From contig NZ_CP011546.1 in assembly GCF_001021065.1 (NCBI RefSeq), forward strand, positions 2,232,001 through 2,296,000: DNA of 64,000 nucleotides, read 5' to 3'. The notes below the pieces were generated by a model. It was not told the DNA's origin, ran no database searches, and worked only from the letters and a program-made list of their open reading frames with translations. The stretch is from Corynebacterium uterequi. Its GTDB lineage: Bacteria > Actinomycetota > Actinomycetes > Mycobacteriales > Mycobacteriaceae. The position numbers and the translations under genes were made by a program. This document shows, piece after piece, positions 46,837 through 57,373 of the stretch; positions within the stretch are counted from its first letter, which is position 1, and every line of letters starts with the position of its first letter.

Positions 46837-47510
46837 TCACCCCAGGCGAGGAGCCCCCACCGGCCGAACGGCTCACCGTTCGGCTCCAGGACGATGCGCT
46901 GGCAATTCGCCACGTAGTGCGAGCAGGCGAACTCCGCGTCCAGCCCGCACGCCGCCCGCGCCACCGTGCGCATGACTGTGCCGTGGGTGACCACCACCAC
47001 GTCGCGGTCCTCGCTGCCTGGGTCGGCGAGGTGCTCGTCAACAATCTCCTCGAGCACCGGCACATAGCGGGCAAGGATCTCGGCGTAGCTCTCCCCGCCG
47101 GCGAGGTGCACGCCCTCCTCACCGGCGAACCAGCGTTGCTGCGCGGCGAGGTAGGCCGCGTTCGCCTCCGCGTCGCCACGCATCTCCCACTCGCCGGCAC
47201 TGACCTCGTGCAGCCCCAACCGCGGAAACACGGCAATCGAGCGCCTCGGCAGGCGGGCGTGGGATTCGATAGCCCCGGCCACGAGCATGGCGGTCTGCTG
47301 GGCGCGCAGCGCGATGGAGCAATACATCGCGGCGAGGCTGCCCACGGAGCCGTCGGCGGCTCCGACCATCCGCGCGATCTCCAACCCCGTCGCCACCGCC
47401 TGGCCGCGGCCGAAGTCGGTTAGTTCCGCACCTGGCGGGGCTGTGTCGAGGAAGCGGCCGACGTTCGACGTCGTCTGCCCGTGGCGTAACAAAATAATGC
47501 GACCTGTCAT
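46833..47510 (-). CDS. Histidine-phosphatase (phosphoglycerate-mutase-like) family protein
   Basis: A 225-residue protein of the phosphoglycerate-mutase-like superfamily. The N-terminal RHGQTTSN supplies the phosphorylated His, GEWEMRG follows in mid-protein, and VVVVTHGTVMRTVARAA carries the second His. The ATG at 47510 has GAGG six bases upstream and begins two bases after the pheA stop, as in C. glutamicum and mycobacteria, where a histidine phosphatase follows pheA. The substrate is not known. Longer in-frame starts lie inside pheA. Confidence 0.9.
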   Translation of the reverse strand: MTGRIILLRHGQTTSNVGRFLDTAPPGAELTDFGRGQAVATGLEIARMVGAADGSVGSLAAMYCSIALRAQQTAMLVAGAIESHARLPRRSIAVFPRLGLHEVSAGEWEMRGDAEANAAYLAAQQRWFAGEEGVHLAGGESYAEILARYVPVLEEIVDEHLADPGSEDRDVVVVTHGTVMRTVARAACGLDAEFACSHYVANCQRIVLEPNGEPFGRWGLLAWGD

Positions 47511-47512
47511 GG

Positions 47513-48454
47513 CTAACCTCGCTCTCCTCGCTGAGCTGCTTCCACCCACGCCGCGGCCCGGTCCACGAGCTCTAAGTCCGCTGCCCCACCAGACGGTTTC
47601 GGGGTAGCCGAGGGCCACGAGCCGAGGAAGAACACATCCTCCGCCCGCATCCACAGTGCTCGCAGCGCCTCGGCGACGGGGGTGTCGTCGATGTGCCCGG
47701 CGACGTCGACATAAAACAGGTAGGTGCCGTACGAACGCCGGGTGGGCCGGGAGGCGATCCGGGTGAGGTCCACCCCGCGCACGGCGAAGTCCTGCAGCGC
47801 AGCCACGAGCGTGCCCGGCTGGTGCGCGAGGGTGAACACGACCGACGTCGTGTCGTTGCCGGTCCTCGGCGTCGGGCGGCCCCGGCGGCCCACCACGACG
47901 AAGCGGGTGCGCGCCCCTCGGCTATCCGCCACCCCGGTAGCCAGCTGCTCCAATCCGAACAGTTCCGCGGCGCGGGCCGGGGCGGCGGCGGCGTCCGCCT
48001 CACCGTCGGCGACCATCTTCGCGGCGGCGGCGTTCGACGACGCCGGCACGAACTCCGCCGACGGCAGGTGTTCGGCGAGCCAGTGGCGGACCTGCTGGTG
48101 GCCTACCGGGTGGGTGGCGAAACGACGTACCTGCTCCGGCGTGGTGCCCGGGCGGGCCATGATGGAAAACGCGATCTCCAGCTCGTGCTCGTAGAAGATC
48201 TGCACGTCGCGGTCGCCGTCGACCAGCGCGTCGTAGGTGGTGGTCACCGCGCCGTCGACGGAGTTCTCGATGGCGACGACGGCGAAGTCGGCTTGCGCGC
48301 TGCGCACCGCGTCGAGCGCCGCAGCCGGGCTGGCCACCGGCGCCGGATGAAGCCCGGCGCGATCAACGCCGAACGCGCCGGCGCCGGCGAAGGCGAGCAA
48401 CGCCGCCTCGGTGAACGTGCCCTCGGGTCCCAAGTACGCCACGGTTGTGCTCAT
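47513..48454 (-). CDS. pheA: Prephenate dehydratase
   Basis: Converts prephenate to phenylpyruvate in phenylalanine synthesis. The 313-residue monofunctional enzyme has the type II periplasmic-binding-like catalytic region (AYLGPEGTFTEAAL, VVAIENSVDGAVT, GARTRFVVVGR with the TRF motif) and a C-terminal ACT domain (about 200-275). The ACT motif usually written ESRP reads RIASRPTR here, so the Glu is replaced by Ala, a residue in the phenylalanine-sensing site. The ATG at 48454 is chosen over 48466 because it begins the homology. Confidence 0.95.
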   Translation of the reverse strand: MSTTVAYLGPEGTFTEAALLAFAGAGAFGVDRAGLHPAPVASPAAALDAVRSAQADFAVVAIENSVDGAVTTTYDALVDGDRDVQIFYEHELEIAFSIMARPGTTPEQVRRFATHPVGHQQVRHWLAEHLPSAEFVPASSNAAAAKMVADGEADAAAAPARAAELFGLEQLATGVADSRGARTRFVVVGRRGRPTPRTGNDTTSVVFTLAHQPGTLVAALQDFAVRGVDLTRIASRPTRRSYGTYLFYVDVAGHIDDTPVAEALRALWMRAEDVFFLGSWPSATPKPSGGAADLELVDRAAAWVEAAQRGERG

Positions 48455-48490
48455 AGGTATTAACAATAGACGGCCATCTACGATGTCCCC

Positions 48491-49737
48491 ATGGCAACGC
48501 CGACAACCCCACCGACCGGGCTCCCGCGCCGTCTGCTCGTGGTCCTCGCCTTCGTGTCGATGGTCAGCCCCTTGAGCATCAACATGTACCTATCCGGCCT
48601 GCCGATGCTGGTCTCAGATTTCCACGCCACCCAGACCGCAGGGCAGCTCACTCTCACCGCCTTCCTCGTGGGCATTGGCGTCGGCCAATTCGTCGTCGGC
48701 CCGCTGTCCGACTCGATGGGGCGCCGTCGCCTGCTGCTGCTCGGCACCGCCGGCCTCGTGCTCACCGCCGCGGTGGCCGCGCTCGCGGGGAGCCTGTGGG
48801 TGATCTACGCGGCCCGTGTGCTCCAGGGGTTGTCTGCGGGTGCGGCCGTGGTCCTGGCCCGGGCCATCGCCGGCGATCTCGTGCGCGGCGAGGGGTTGGC
48901 CAAGGTGTTTAGCATGCTCATGCTGCTGGGCGCCGTCGCCCCGGTGCTCGGGCCCATTGCGGGCGGGTTCATCGTCGACGCCTCCGGGTGGCGCACCGTA
49001 TTTTGGGTGCTCAGCACCTTGGCGGTGCTCATGTGCCTGGCGGTGGCACTAGTCGTCCCCGAATCCCTTGCGCCCGACGCCCGCCGGCCTTTCGCCCTGG
49101 CCTCCCTGCGCGAGGGCTTCGCCGCGTTAGCCGCGGACCGGCAGTTCATGGGCTATTGCGTGGGCTTCATCTTCACGTTTTCGACGATGTTCGCCTACGT
49201 CTCCGCCTCCCCGTTCGTGCTTCAGCAGACGTACGGGTTTAGCCAAATTCAGTTTTCCCATATCTTCGCCATCAACACCGCCGGTATGTTTGTGCTCACG
49301 CTGGTCAACCGGGTCATCGTGGGCAAAGTCGGCCCGCGGGTCATCGTCCGGGTGGGCAACCTCGTGCAGCTGGTGGCCACCTTCTACCTGGTGGTGGTGA
49401 CCGTGGCGGATGCGGGCCGCATGTGGACGCTGGCGGGATTGTTTGTGGTGGTGGCGACCACGGGGATTAATTCGGGCAACGCCTCCGCGCTGGCGATTTC
49501 GCGCGCCGGCGCGCTGCCGGTCAACGTGACGGGCACCGCCTCGGCGATTCTGGGGGCGGGGCAGTTCCTTGTCGCCGGGATCATCAGCCCCGCCGTCGGC
49601 GCGCTCGGGGCTAGCGGCGTGGCTCAGCCGGTGGCGATGGCGGCGGTGATGTGCGCGATGTGCGCCACTGCCTCGGTGGGCATCCACTTTGTGGCCGCGC
49701 CACGACGTCGGCGCCGGGCCGCAGGCGTACGACGCGG

Positions 49738-49741
<4 letters not shown>
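48491..49741 (+). CDS. Bcr/CflA-type MFS multidrug efflux transporter
   Basis: A 416-residue, 12-helix major facilitator of the DHA1 drug:proton antiporter group. Motif A appears as GPLSDSMGRRRLLLLG between helices 2 and 3, and the antiporter motif C as APVLGPIAGG in helix 5. It is divergent from pheA with a short shared promoter region, and its stop overlaps that of the convergent sugar ABC gene by four bases. The specific drug or metabolite is not evident. Confidence 0.9.
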
Positions 49742-50513
<772 letters not shown>

Positions 50514-50517
<4 letters not shown>

Positions 50518-51497
50518 GCGTGCTCCTTGGTCAAAGCGGCGAAGCGGTGGTTGGTGAGCACCGCCAGCAGCAGCATGGCGCCGAGGAAGAACTTGAACCA
50601 GTCCGGGTTCCAGCCCGCGTAGACGATGCCCTGGTTGGTCATCCCGAAGATGAGCGCACCGATGGCCGTTCCCACCACCGTGCCGCGCCCGCCGTTCATG
50701 GCCGTGCCGCCGATGACCGCGGCGATGATGTACAAGAACTCGTTGCCCACGCCCTGGCCGGCCTGGATGGAATCGAATTGGAAGAGGGTGTGCATGCCCA
50801 CGAACCACGCACACCCAGCCACGATGACGAAGAGCGTGATCTTCACCCGGCGCACCGGCACACCTACCGCACGGGCGGCGTCGGCATTGCCGCCGACGGC
50901 GTACACCCAGTTACCGAAACGGGTGCTGTGCAGCACGAACGCACCTAGGGCGACGAAGATCAGCCACCACACCACGGTGATTTTCAGCTCGATTCCACCG
51001 AGGGGGATCGACGAGGCGAACACCGCCCGGGCCGTAGCGAATCCCGCCATGTCGGAGATAGGTCGGGTGGCCACCTGGCCGGTGATTGCCTTGGTCACCG
51101 CCAGGTTGATGCCCTGGAGCATGAGGAAGGACGCCAGGGTAATGAGGAAGGAGTTGATCTTCGTGCGGGTGACCAGCACCCCATTGAACAACCCGACACC
51201 GACCGCCACCCCGAGCCCGAGCAGGGCCCCAACCCAGGAGTTGAGGTGGAGGTAGTAGTTGAGCATTGTTGCGCTCAACGCCGCCGTGGTCACAGCGACC
51301 CCGGTCGATAGATCGAACTCGCCGCCGATCATGAGCAGGCCGACGCCGATGGCCATGATGCCGATCGTCGAACTGGCGTAGAGCACCGTGGCCATGGCCT
51401 CGACGCTGCGAAAGGCCGGGGCGACGATCAAAAACACCACAAACAGGGCCACCGCACCCAACCCGCTGGTCAGCTCCGGGTTGAGAAGCCGCCTCAT
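50514..51497 (-). CDS. Sugar ABC transporter permease (CUT2 family)
   Basis: A 327-residue polytopic permease of the RbsC/FrcC family with about ten helices; conserved segments are IMAIGVGLLMIGGEFDLSTG, FNGVLVTRTKINSFLITLASFLMLQGINL and VIGGTAMNGGRGTVVGTAIGALIFG. It overlaps both neighbours by four bases, so the three genes form one operon. Confidence 0.93.
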
Positions 51498-52504
51498 CGC
51501 AAGCCGGCCTTGGCGGCGTCGGCGATGAGCTCCACGTTGTCCTTACTCACGAACGACGGGCCCGTGAACACCGGCTGCCCGCCGCCGATGACGCCGCCGT
51601 TGCGCTTGGCCAGCCACAGTGCATCCACCGCCAGGTAGCCCTGGAGGTAGGGCTGCTGGTCGATGGCCCAGGCGATGGACCCGTCGGCGATGGCGTCGAC
51701 GAGCTCCGCGTTGGTGTCGAAGGTGGCGATCCGCGCCTGGCTCCCGGCGGCCGAGGCCGCCTCCACCGCCACCAGCGACACCGGAGCCTGCAGCCCCAGC
51801 ACCCAGTCGATGCTGTCATCCTGATCCAGCTTGGCCTGCAACGTCGATTGCACCGAGGTCAAATCCATCCCGTTGACGTAGATGGTCTCCACCTCGGTGT
51901 CGGCGCCGGCGTCCCGTGCACCCTGCTTCGCGCCCGCGCACCGGGCCTCCTGCGAGGAATTGCCCTGCTCATGGATGACGCAGAGCACGTGCTTGGCGCC
52001 GTCACCGCCAAGGCGCTCGCCCGCCGCCTGGCCGGCCACGGACTCGTCCTGGCCGAAGAAGCTCGAGATGCCATAGTTGGCGTACTCCACCATCCCGGCG
52101 TTGAGCCCGACGACGTTGATACCCTCATCCGCCGCCTTCTTCGCGGCCGGGCCGAGGGCCTCGGCGTTGGGCAAAGTCACCGCGATGCCGTCAACGCCGG
52201 CGTCGATGGCCGACTGCACCAGGTTCGCCTGGTTCGGCGCCTGCGGGTCCGAGCTGTAGCGCAGCTCAATGTTGTGCGCGGCGGCCGCGTCCTCCGCGCC
52301 GGTGCGCACCAGGTCCCAGAACGTGTCCCCCGGCGCGCCGTGGCTGACCATCGCCACGGTCATCTCTGGGGCGGCGGACGCGTCAGTGCCACCGCCACCG
52401 TTGCGTTGACCGGGAACCGGCGGGGCGCCACCCGTCGACGAGCATGCGCTAAGGGCGAGGCAGGCGGCGATGAGGGCGGCACTCAGGGCGTGGATTCTTC
52501 TCAC
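51494..52504 (-). CDS. Sugar ABC transporter substrate-binding lipoprotein
   Basis: A periplasmic-binding (type 1) lipoprotein of about 336 residues. The signal peptide ends in the lipobox LSACSS. The mature part shows VAMVSHGAPGDTFWDLVRTGAEDAA, GVDGIAVTLPNA, VVGLNAG and the C-terminal WAIDQQPYLQGYLAVDALW, typical of CUT2 binding proteins for ribose, fructose or inositol; the ligand is not fixed. It is the first gene of the operon. The start is uncertain: GTG at 52504 gives a compact signal peptide; GTG at 52528 adds eight residues (VTCVDCVP). Confidence 0.9.
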   Translation of the reverse strand: MRRIHALSAALIAACLALSACSSTGGAPPVPGQRNGGGGTDASAAPEMTVAMVSHGAPGDTFWDLVRTGAEDAAAAHNIELRYSSDPQAPNQANLVQSAIDAGVDGIAVTLPNAEALGPAAKKAADEGINVVGLNAGMVEYANYGISSFFGQDESVAGQAAGERLGGDGAKHVLCVIHEQGNSSQEARCAGAKQGARDAGADTEVETIYVNGMDLTSVQSTLQAKLDQDDSIDWVLGLQAPVSLVAVEAASAAGSQARIATFDTNAELVDAIADGSIAWAIDQQPYLQGYLAVDALWLAKRNGGVIGGGQPVFTGPSFVSKDNVELIADAAKAGLR

Positions 52505-52655
52505 AGGCACACAGTCAACGCAGGTCACGGGGCATCGTCAAGGCTTGCCGGCCGGTGCTTGATCGATCCAGGACGCCTGTACTGCGTGTTCGTCGGCACC
52601 CAGGTGAGGGCCAGCGGGGGTAGTTGGGCGACGGGTGGTGGGGGCGGTGGGGTGC

Positions 52656-55502
52656 CTAGATAACCTCCCAGTTGACGGTGAAAAGCTCCCGACGGGCCTC
52701 GGTGGCGTTGAGGGCATCGCGTGCGTCGTCGAGGTATTCCTCTGATTGGTCGCGTAGCCGGTTGCGCTCGGCTCGGTATTCGTCTTCGGCATCGTCGATC
52801 TTGCGACGCCATTGCCGGGCCTCTTTTTTGAGCTTGAGTTCCTCAGCCGTGCTGGTGGCCTTGCGAGCGGCCTTCTTCGCGGTGGCTTCCTTGGCTTGGT
52901 ATTCGCGGATCTTCGCGTCAAACTTCGCCTTATGGTCGAGACGCGCCGCTTCGATCAGTTCTTCCTGCTGGAGGAAAAACCCGGCATTACGATCTTCGAC
53001 GTCCTGGCCGAGCTCTGCAAGCTGGGCCTTGAGTGCGTGCTCGAACCCGGCGTCATCGACAGGCTCGGCGGTGATGCCGACGCACGTGAGGTCGAAGATG
53101 TCCCGTACTTGCTCATGGTCCATCGGGGTGCCGTCATCGAGGAAACCAGCGGTCAGCAGGTACGACTCACGGAGCGGTTGGTTGCCGGCCTTCATCACGA
53201 AGGTGACCTCTTCGATCCGCAACCGACCGGACTTCTTCTTGAGCCGCTTGGCGACGGCAGTGGCGCGTGCCGAGTCTTTGACCTGGAAGGTTAGTCGCGC
53301 TTGCGGGGTGTCATGGTCTCTCGCACGATCGATCACCCATTTGCACAGGTCACTGGCATAACGGTACTGATGCGCCCCCTTGCGAGGCTCGGATTTGAAG
53401 AAATAGTCGCCAGTCGGGATGCCGGCTTTCGGCGCGTGGTGGAGGGTGAACTGGGTGCCGGATTCGTTGAAGCCGGCGATTTTTTCGAGTTCGTGGCGGG
53501 TGACGGCTATGAGGAGGCGCTCAAAGGCGTTGAGAACGACGCCGGTTTGGGCATCGTAGGACTTGAGTTTGTCGCGTACCTTCGGATCAAGGTTGTCGAA
53601 GACCTTCGCCCTGGTCTTCTTCATCTCCCGATTGATCTGCTTCGCATACTTTGCCTCGAGCGCAGTGAAGGCGGCATCGATCTCCGTGGCGGTCTTGCAG
53701 TTGTCGAGGATGTAGGCGATGTTCTTCTCGAAGTCCAGTCCGTCCTCGATCTGCCCCAGCACCTCGTCGGAGGCGCCGAACACGGACGTGAACAGTTCGA
53801 ACTTCTCGGTGAGAAGCTCCAGGATGCGCTCTTCAGCAAGGTTGCCCTTATTGGAGAAGTTCACGACGACGACATTGTGTTTCTGCCCGAAGCGGTGCAC
53901 ACGGCCTATACGCTGTTCGATTCGCTGCGGGTTCCAGGGGAGGTCGTAGTTGACCAGCATCGAGCAGAACTGCAGGTTGATGCCCTCAGCAGCAGCCTCG
54001 GTGGCGATCATGAGGCGACCGTTTTCACGGAACTCATCGACCAGCGCCTTGCGGCGGTCAGCAGTGGGGACTCCGGTGACGAGGTCTCCGCCTTTGTTGT
54101 CCTCCAGCCAACGCTTGTAGATGGCGTTGGCCGTCTTGCCTGTGTTCGTCCCGTTAAACAGGATGAGGCCTTCACCCCACCCCGCCTCGGTCAGAGATCG
54201 AGCGAGGTAGTCCTGCGTGACAGTGGAGTCAGTGAAAATGATCGCCTTCTCCGGCGCTCCGATATCACGGAGCTTCGCGAATCCTTGTTCGAGGGCATCG
54301 ACGAGTTTCACCGCCTTCTGGTTCACAGTGATAGAACGGGCGAGTGCAGCAAACTCGCGCAATTCCTCGACCTCGCCGAGCATCGCTTTCCGCTGCTGCG
54401 GATCGATCAGCTCCGGCTTGCCGGAAATCTTTTCTACTGCTTCGCGTAGTTCGCTGGTGACATCCGAGTCAGAAACGAAGCCGCCTGCGTCGTTGCGACG
54501 GCGCCCTGCCTGCGTTTCAGCAGCGAGGCGTTCAGCTGTTTTCTCCAGGGTCGAGGCGACGGCGTAGGAGGAAGAGCCAAGGCGCTTGCGCATAATGAGC
54601 GCCGAGAGGTGCCGCTGCGACTTCGCGAACGCCCACAAGAACGGTCGCTGCAAGTACTCATTGATCTTGTCGTAGAGTTCGATCTCCGCGGGGCTGGGTG
54701 TGAAGGCAACGGTGAGCGGCATCCGCGCGGTAAAGCGAATGTACTTATCCGCATCCTTGCGTAGGGTTCGCTTGGCCACGAGAGAAACACGGTTCGCGAG
54801 GTCATCGTTGCCGACGCCGTTGGGGTTGTTGAGGTAGCGCTCCTTGAACGCATCCAAGGAGTGGAAGTAGTCCGGTGCGAACACGGAGACGAGCCCGTAG
54901 AGTTCCTCGAGGCGGTTTTGCAACGGGGTCGCAGTCAGCATCACAGTCTTCGAGGCAGCCCGGCAGATTCTCGCCACGTTCGCGGCGATCTTCGCCTGCC
55001 CCGTCCAGTAGGAGCGCAAACGGTGGGCTTCATCGCAGACCACAAGATCCCAGCTACGGATCAATTTCGTCGTCTGAGAATTCGCGAACTCGTAGGAGCA
55101 GATGAGGATCTGCTCTGCGGCGCCTGGCCCCGTCAGCTCGTCGATGTTGGTGCGTTCCAAGAGAGCTGCCGGTAGGGCGAACTTCTCGTCTAGTTCCTGC
55201 TTCCACTGCTGACGCAACGACGACGGCGCGATGATAACAATTCGCCGGTTGCGTTGGGCCCAATACTGGGAGATGACGATTCCCGCCTCGATAGTCTTAC
55301 CAAGCCCCACCTCATCGGCGAGGATCACGCCATTCAGGAATGGTGTTTGCAGGGCGAAGAGGGCTGCGTCAACCTGGTGAGGCTTCGGCTCCACCTGCGC
55401 ATCGAACAGCAGCCCAGCCAGCTTCCCGACATGGTCAGAGGCATACGAGCGGTCGAGCTCGTGGGCGTAGAGCTTAGCCTGATAGTCACTCAAGTACTGC
55501 AC
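52656..55502 (-). CDS. SNF2/RapA-like DEAD-box helicase of the Type III R-M operon
   Basis: A 948-residue superfamily 2 ATPase. Residues 30-480 form the two RecA lobes: Walker A ADEVGLGKTIEAG, DEAH box VVCDEAHRLR, TATPLQN, and motif VI QRIGRVHRFGQKH, close to RapA/HepA-type SNF2 enzymes. The C-terminal 450 residues include a charged, coiled-coil-rich tail (KAKFDAKIREYQAKEAT to RRKIDDAEDEYRAERNRLR). It starts 12 bases after the res gene. Similar helicases accompany Type III-like restriction loci; a role in the restriction/defence process is inferred. Its expression may be reduced by the upstream IS insertion. Confidence 0.88.
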   Translation of the reverse strand: MQYLSDYQAKLYAHELDRSYASDHVGKLAGLLFDAQVEPKPHQVDAALFALQTPFLNGVILADEVGLGKTIEAGIVISQYWAQRNRRIVIIAPSSLRQQWKQELDEKFALPAALLERTNIDELTGPGAAEQILICSYEFANSQTTKLIRSWDLVVCDEAHRLRSYWTGQAKIAANVARICRAASKTVMLTATPLQNRLEELYGLVSVFAPDYFHSLDAFKERYLNNPNGVGNDDLANRVSLVAKRTLRKDADKYIRFTARMPLTVAFTPSPAEIELYDKINEYLQRPFLWAFAKSQRHLSALIMRKRLGSSSYAVASTLEKTAERLAAETQAGRRRNDAGGFVSDSDVTSELREAVEKISGKPELIDPQQRKAMLGEVEELREFAALARSITVNQKAVKLVDALEQGFAKLRDIGAPEKAIIFTDSTVTQDYLARSLTEAGWGEGLILFNGTNTGKTANAIYKRWLEDNKGGDLVTGVPTADRRKALVDEFRENGRLMIATEAAAEGINLQFCSMLVNYDLPWNPQRIEQRIGRVHRFGQKHNVVVVNFSNKGNLAEERILELLTEKFELFTSVFGASDEVLGQIEDGLDFEKNIAYILDNCKTATEIDAAFTALEAKYAKQINREMKKTRAKVFDNLDPKVRDKLKSYDAQTGVVLNAFERLLIAVTRHELEKIAGFNESGTQFTLHHAPKAGIPTGDYFFKSEPRKGAHQYRYASDLCKWVIDRARDHDTPQARLTFQVKDSARATAVAKRLKKKSGRLRIEEVTFVMKAGNQPLRESYLLTAGFLDDGTPMDHEQVRDIFDLTCVGITAEPVDDAGFEHALKAQLAELGQDVEDRNAGFFLQQEELIEAARLDHKAKFDAKIREYQAKEATAKKAARKATSTAEELKLKKEARQWRRKIDDAEDEYRAERNRLRDQSEEYLDDARDALNATEARRELFTVNWEVI

Positions 55503-55514
55503 GATAAGCCTCCC

Positions 55515-56987
55515 TTAGACTTCCCACTGACTGGGTGCTGACACTTTGTAATCCAGGCCGATGGCCGCGAAGTGCTTCTCCGCGGCCTTGATCTTCGCGT
55601 TCTCGCTCGGACGGCGCTTGTGCGGGTCCTGGCTCGACTTCGTCTCTCGCACCAGGTAGAGATGCTCGACGCCGTCCTCGACCTTGATGATCGCCCAGTC
55701 CGGGTTGTAATCCCCGACGGGCGTGGGCACCCGGAACTTGTCCGGGAGCTTCATGAACAGTTTGATGTCCTCGCGTGAGTCCAAGAGCTGGGCGAACTGC
55801 CGCTCAACGGCTGAGTCGAGGACGACGTAATCGAAGTCCGTCTTCTCCTTGTTCGTCACCTTGTAGAGCTGGTCGATGAACCGGTCCTTCTCTTCGAGGC
55901 CATCTGCTTGCAGCTCGCGTAGCTCGTAGATGGAACCGCCGATCGGTTCATACTGGATGCCTTCGATCAGCGTGTAGGCGAGCTCTGCCTCGATTCGCTC
56001 AGTAACCATGCTGATGAAGTCATTCGGATTCGCTAAGAAGTCGCCGATGCGCCCGGAGCCGATCAGGATGTCGATAATCGTCTTGCGCGTCAGGGATGTG
56101 GATTCCTGGAGCTGGCTGATGATGTCCGGCAGCGGGTAAGAGTCCGTGAGCACCGCAGAGCGTGAGCCGAGCTCTCGGCCCTTCGGGCCACCGCGGGTGA
56201 TCTCCAGACCAGTGCGGGTGACTTGGATACGGATCGGGTCGATTTTTGGCGCCTGCTGGATACTCGCTACACACCGCGCGATGAGGTCGTCACGGTCGAA
56301 GGCGACGCGGTACGTGGTACGAGCTGTGATTGCCTCCCAGAACGCTTCAAACTCCGGGGTAGCGTAGACCTGCTTGTTGAGCTTGCGCTTGATGCGCTTC
56401 CGCTTGTGCTTGACGATCGTTTCGATCTTGCAGCCATCGACGATCCGGATGACGTCTTCCTCGTAACCTGCGAACTCGTCGGGAAGGTTGACGGTAAAGC
56501 CCAGCTGGTCCGGCACCCACGTGCCCATCACCTCACCGGCGGCGTTGATGTAACCCTGGTTGAGGAGCGACTCCCAGATCTCACCGGAGCGCTTCGTCCC
56601 CAGCCGCATCTCCTTACCCGTCACCTCATCAACCACCGGCAAGGCAGCGAACTCAGTCCGTCTCACGTACCCGATCGCCACACCAGCCCGCTTGTACTCA
56701 TCCTGCAACGCGGCAGCAAACGCCGCATACGATTCGTTCGCCACGACTGTCAACTGTGCGGTTCCAGCATCCTTGATGCGTTCACCGGCTTGGTTGACTG
56801 GCAGGCGTAGCCCCCGCCCGATGGTTTGGCGGCGTTCAGTATCGGTGGACATGTCGCGCAGGGTGCAGATCTGGAACACGTTCGGGTTATCCCAGCCTTC
56901 CCGTAGCGCGGAGTGGGAGAAGATGAACCGCACCGGCTCCTCCATGCTGAGCAGCCGGGCCTTGTCTTTCATGATCAGCTCATAGGC
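55515..56987 (-). pseudogene. Type III restriction enzyme Res, C-terminal fragment (cut off by IS)
   Basis: Continues the Res subunit after the IS3 insertion from YELIMKDK. Helicase motif V/VI are visible (SHSALREGWDNPNV, TIGRGLRLPV). The nuclease motif is at the C-terminal part: NPDWAIIKVEDGVEHLYLVRETK, a PD-(x)n-ExK site. The fragment could be translated separately from an internal ATG (MKDKARLL at 56972), but it lacks the ATP-binding half. Joined with the N-terminal fragment and one target copy it gives a complete frame of 990 residues, normal for Res, so the insertion is recent. Confidence 0.9.
56983..56987. repeat. Target-site duplication, left copy
   Basis: TAGGC next to the left end of the IS; repeated at 58305-58309. 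Removing the element plus one copy restores the res reading frame. Confidence 0.85.
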
Positions 56988-57059
56988 TGGGGTTACCCTC
57001 GAGTAGTGGACACCTGATAAGGATGGGCCACAGGCCTGTCAGGAAGGATGTCTGTCACT

Positions 57060-57359
57060 ATGGCAACGAGGAAGACCTACACCCCGGAATACCGGCGCGA
57101 AGCCGCCCGATTGGTTCTTGATACCGGCCGCCCGATCTCGGTGGTAGCCAAGGAACTCAACATCAACGCCTCCCTGTTGAGCCGGTGGGTGAAGAAAGAA
57201 CGCCAGCCCAGCGACCCAGCCACACACCAGGCTGAGGTACTCGACGCCGACGAACGCGCAGAACTGCTACGCCTGCGTAAACAGGTCGCCGAGCTCAAGC
57301 TTGATAACGAGTTTTTGGGAAAAGCAGCAGCCTTCTTCGCGTCGAAGCAACAAAAGTAG
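57060..57359 (+). CDS. IS3-family transposase OrfA
   Basis: A 99-residue helix-turn-helix protein (MATRKTYTPEYRREAARL, SVVAKELNINASLLSRWVKKE) with a leucine-zipper-like end (RAELLRLRKQVAELKLDNEFL). It binds the IS ends and regulates transposition. An in-frame ATG at 57048 is possible. The gene ends in CAACAAAAGTAG, where a -1 shift would lead into the orfB frame. Confidence 0.92.
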   Translation: MATRKTYTPEYRREAARLVLDTGRPISVVAKELNINASLLSRWVKKERQPSDPATHQAEVLDADERAELLRLRKQVAELKLDNEFLGKAAAFFASKQQK

Positions 57360-57373
57360 AACGCTTCCAGCTG

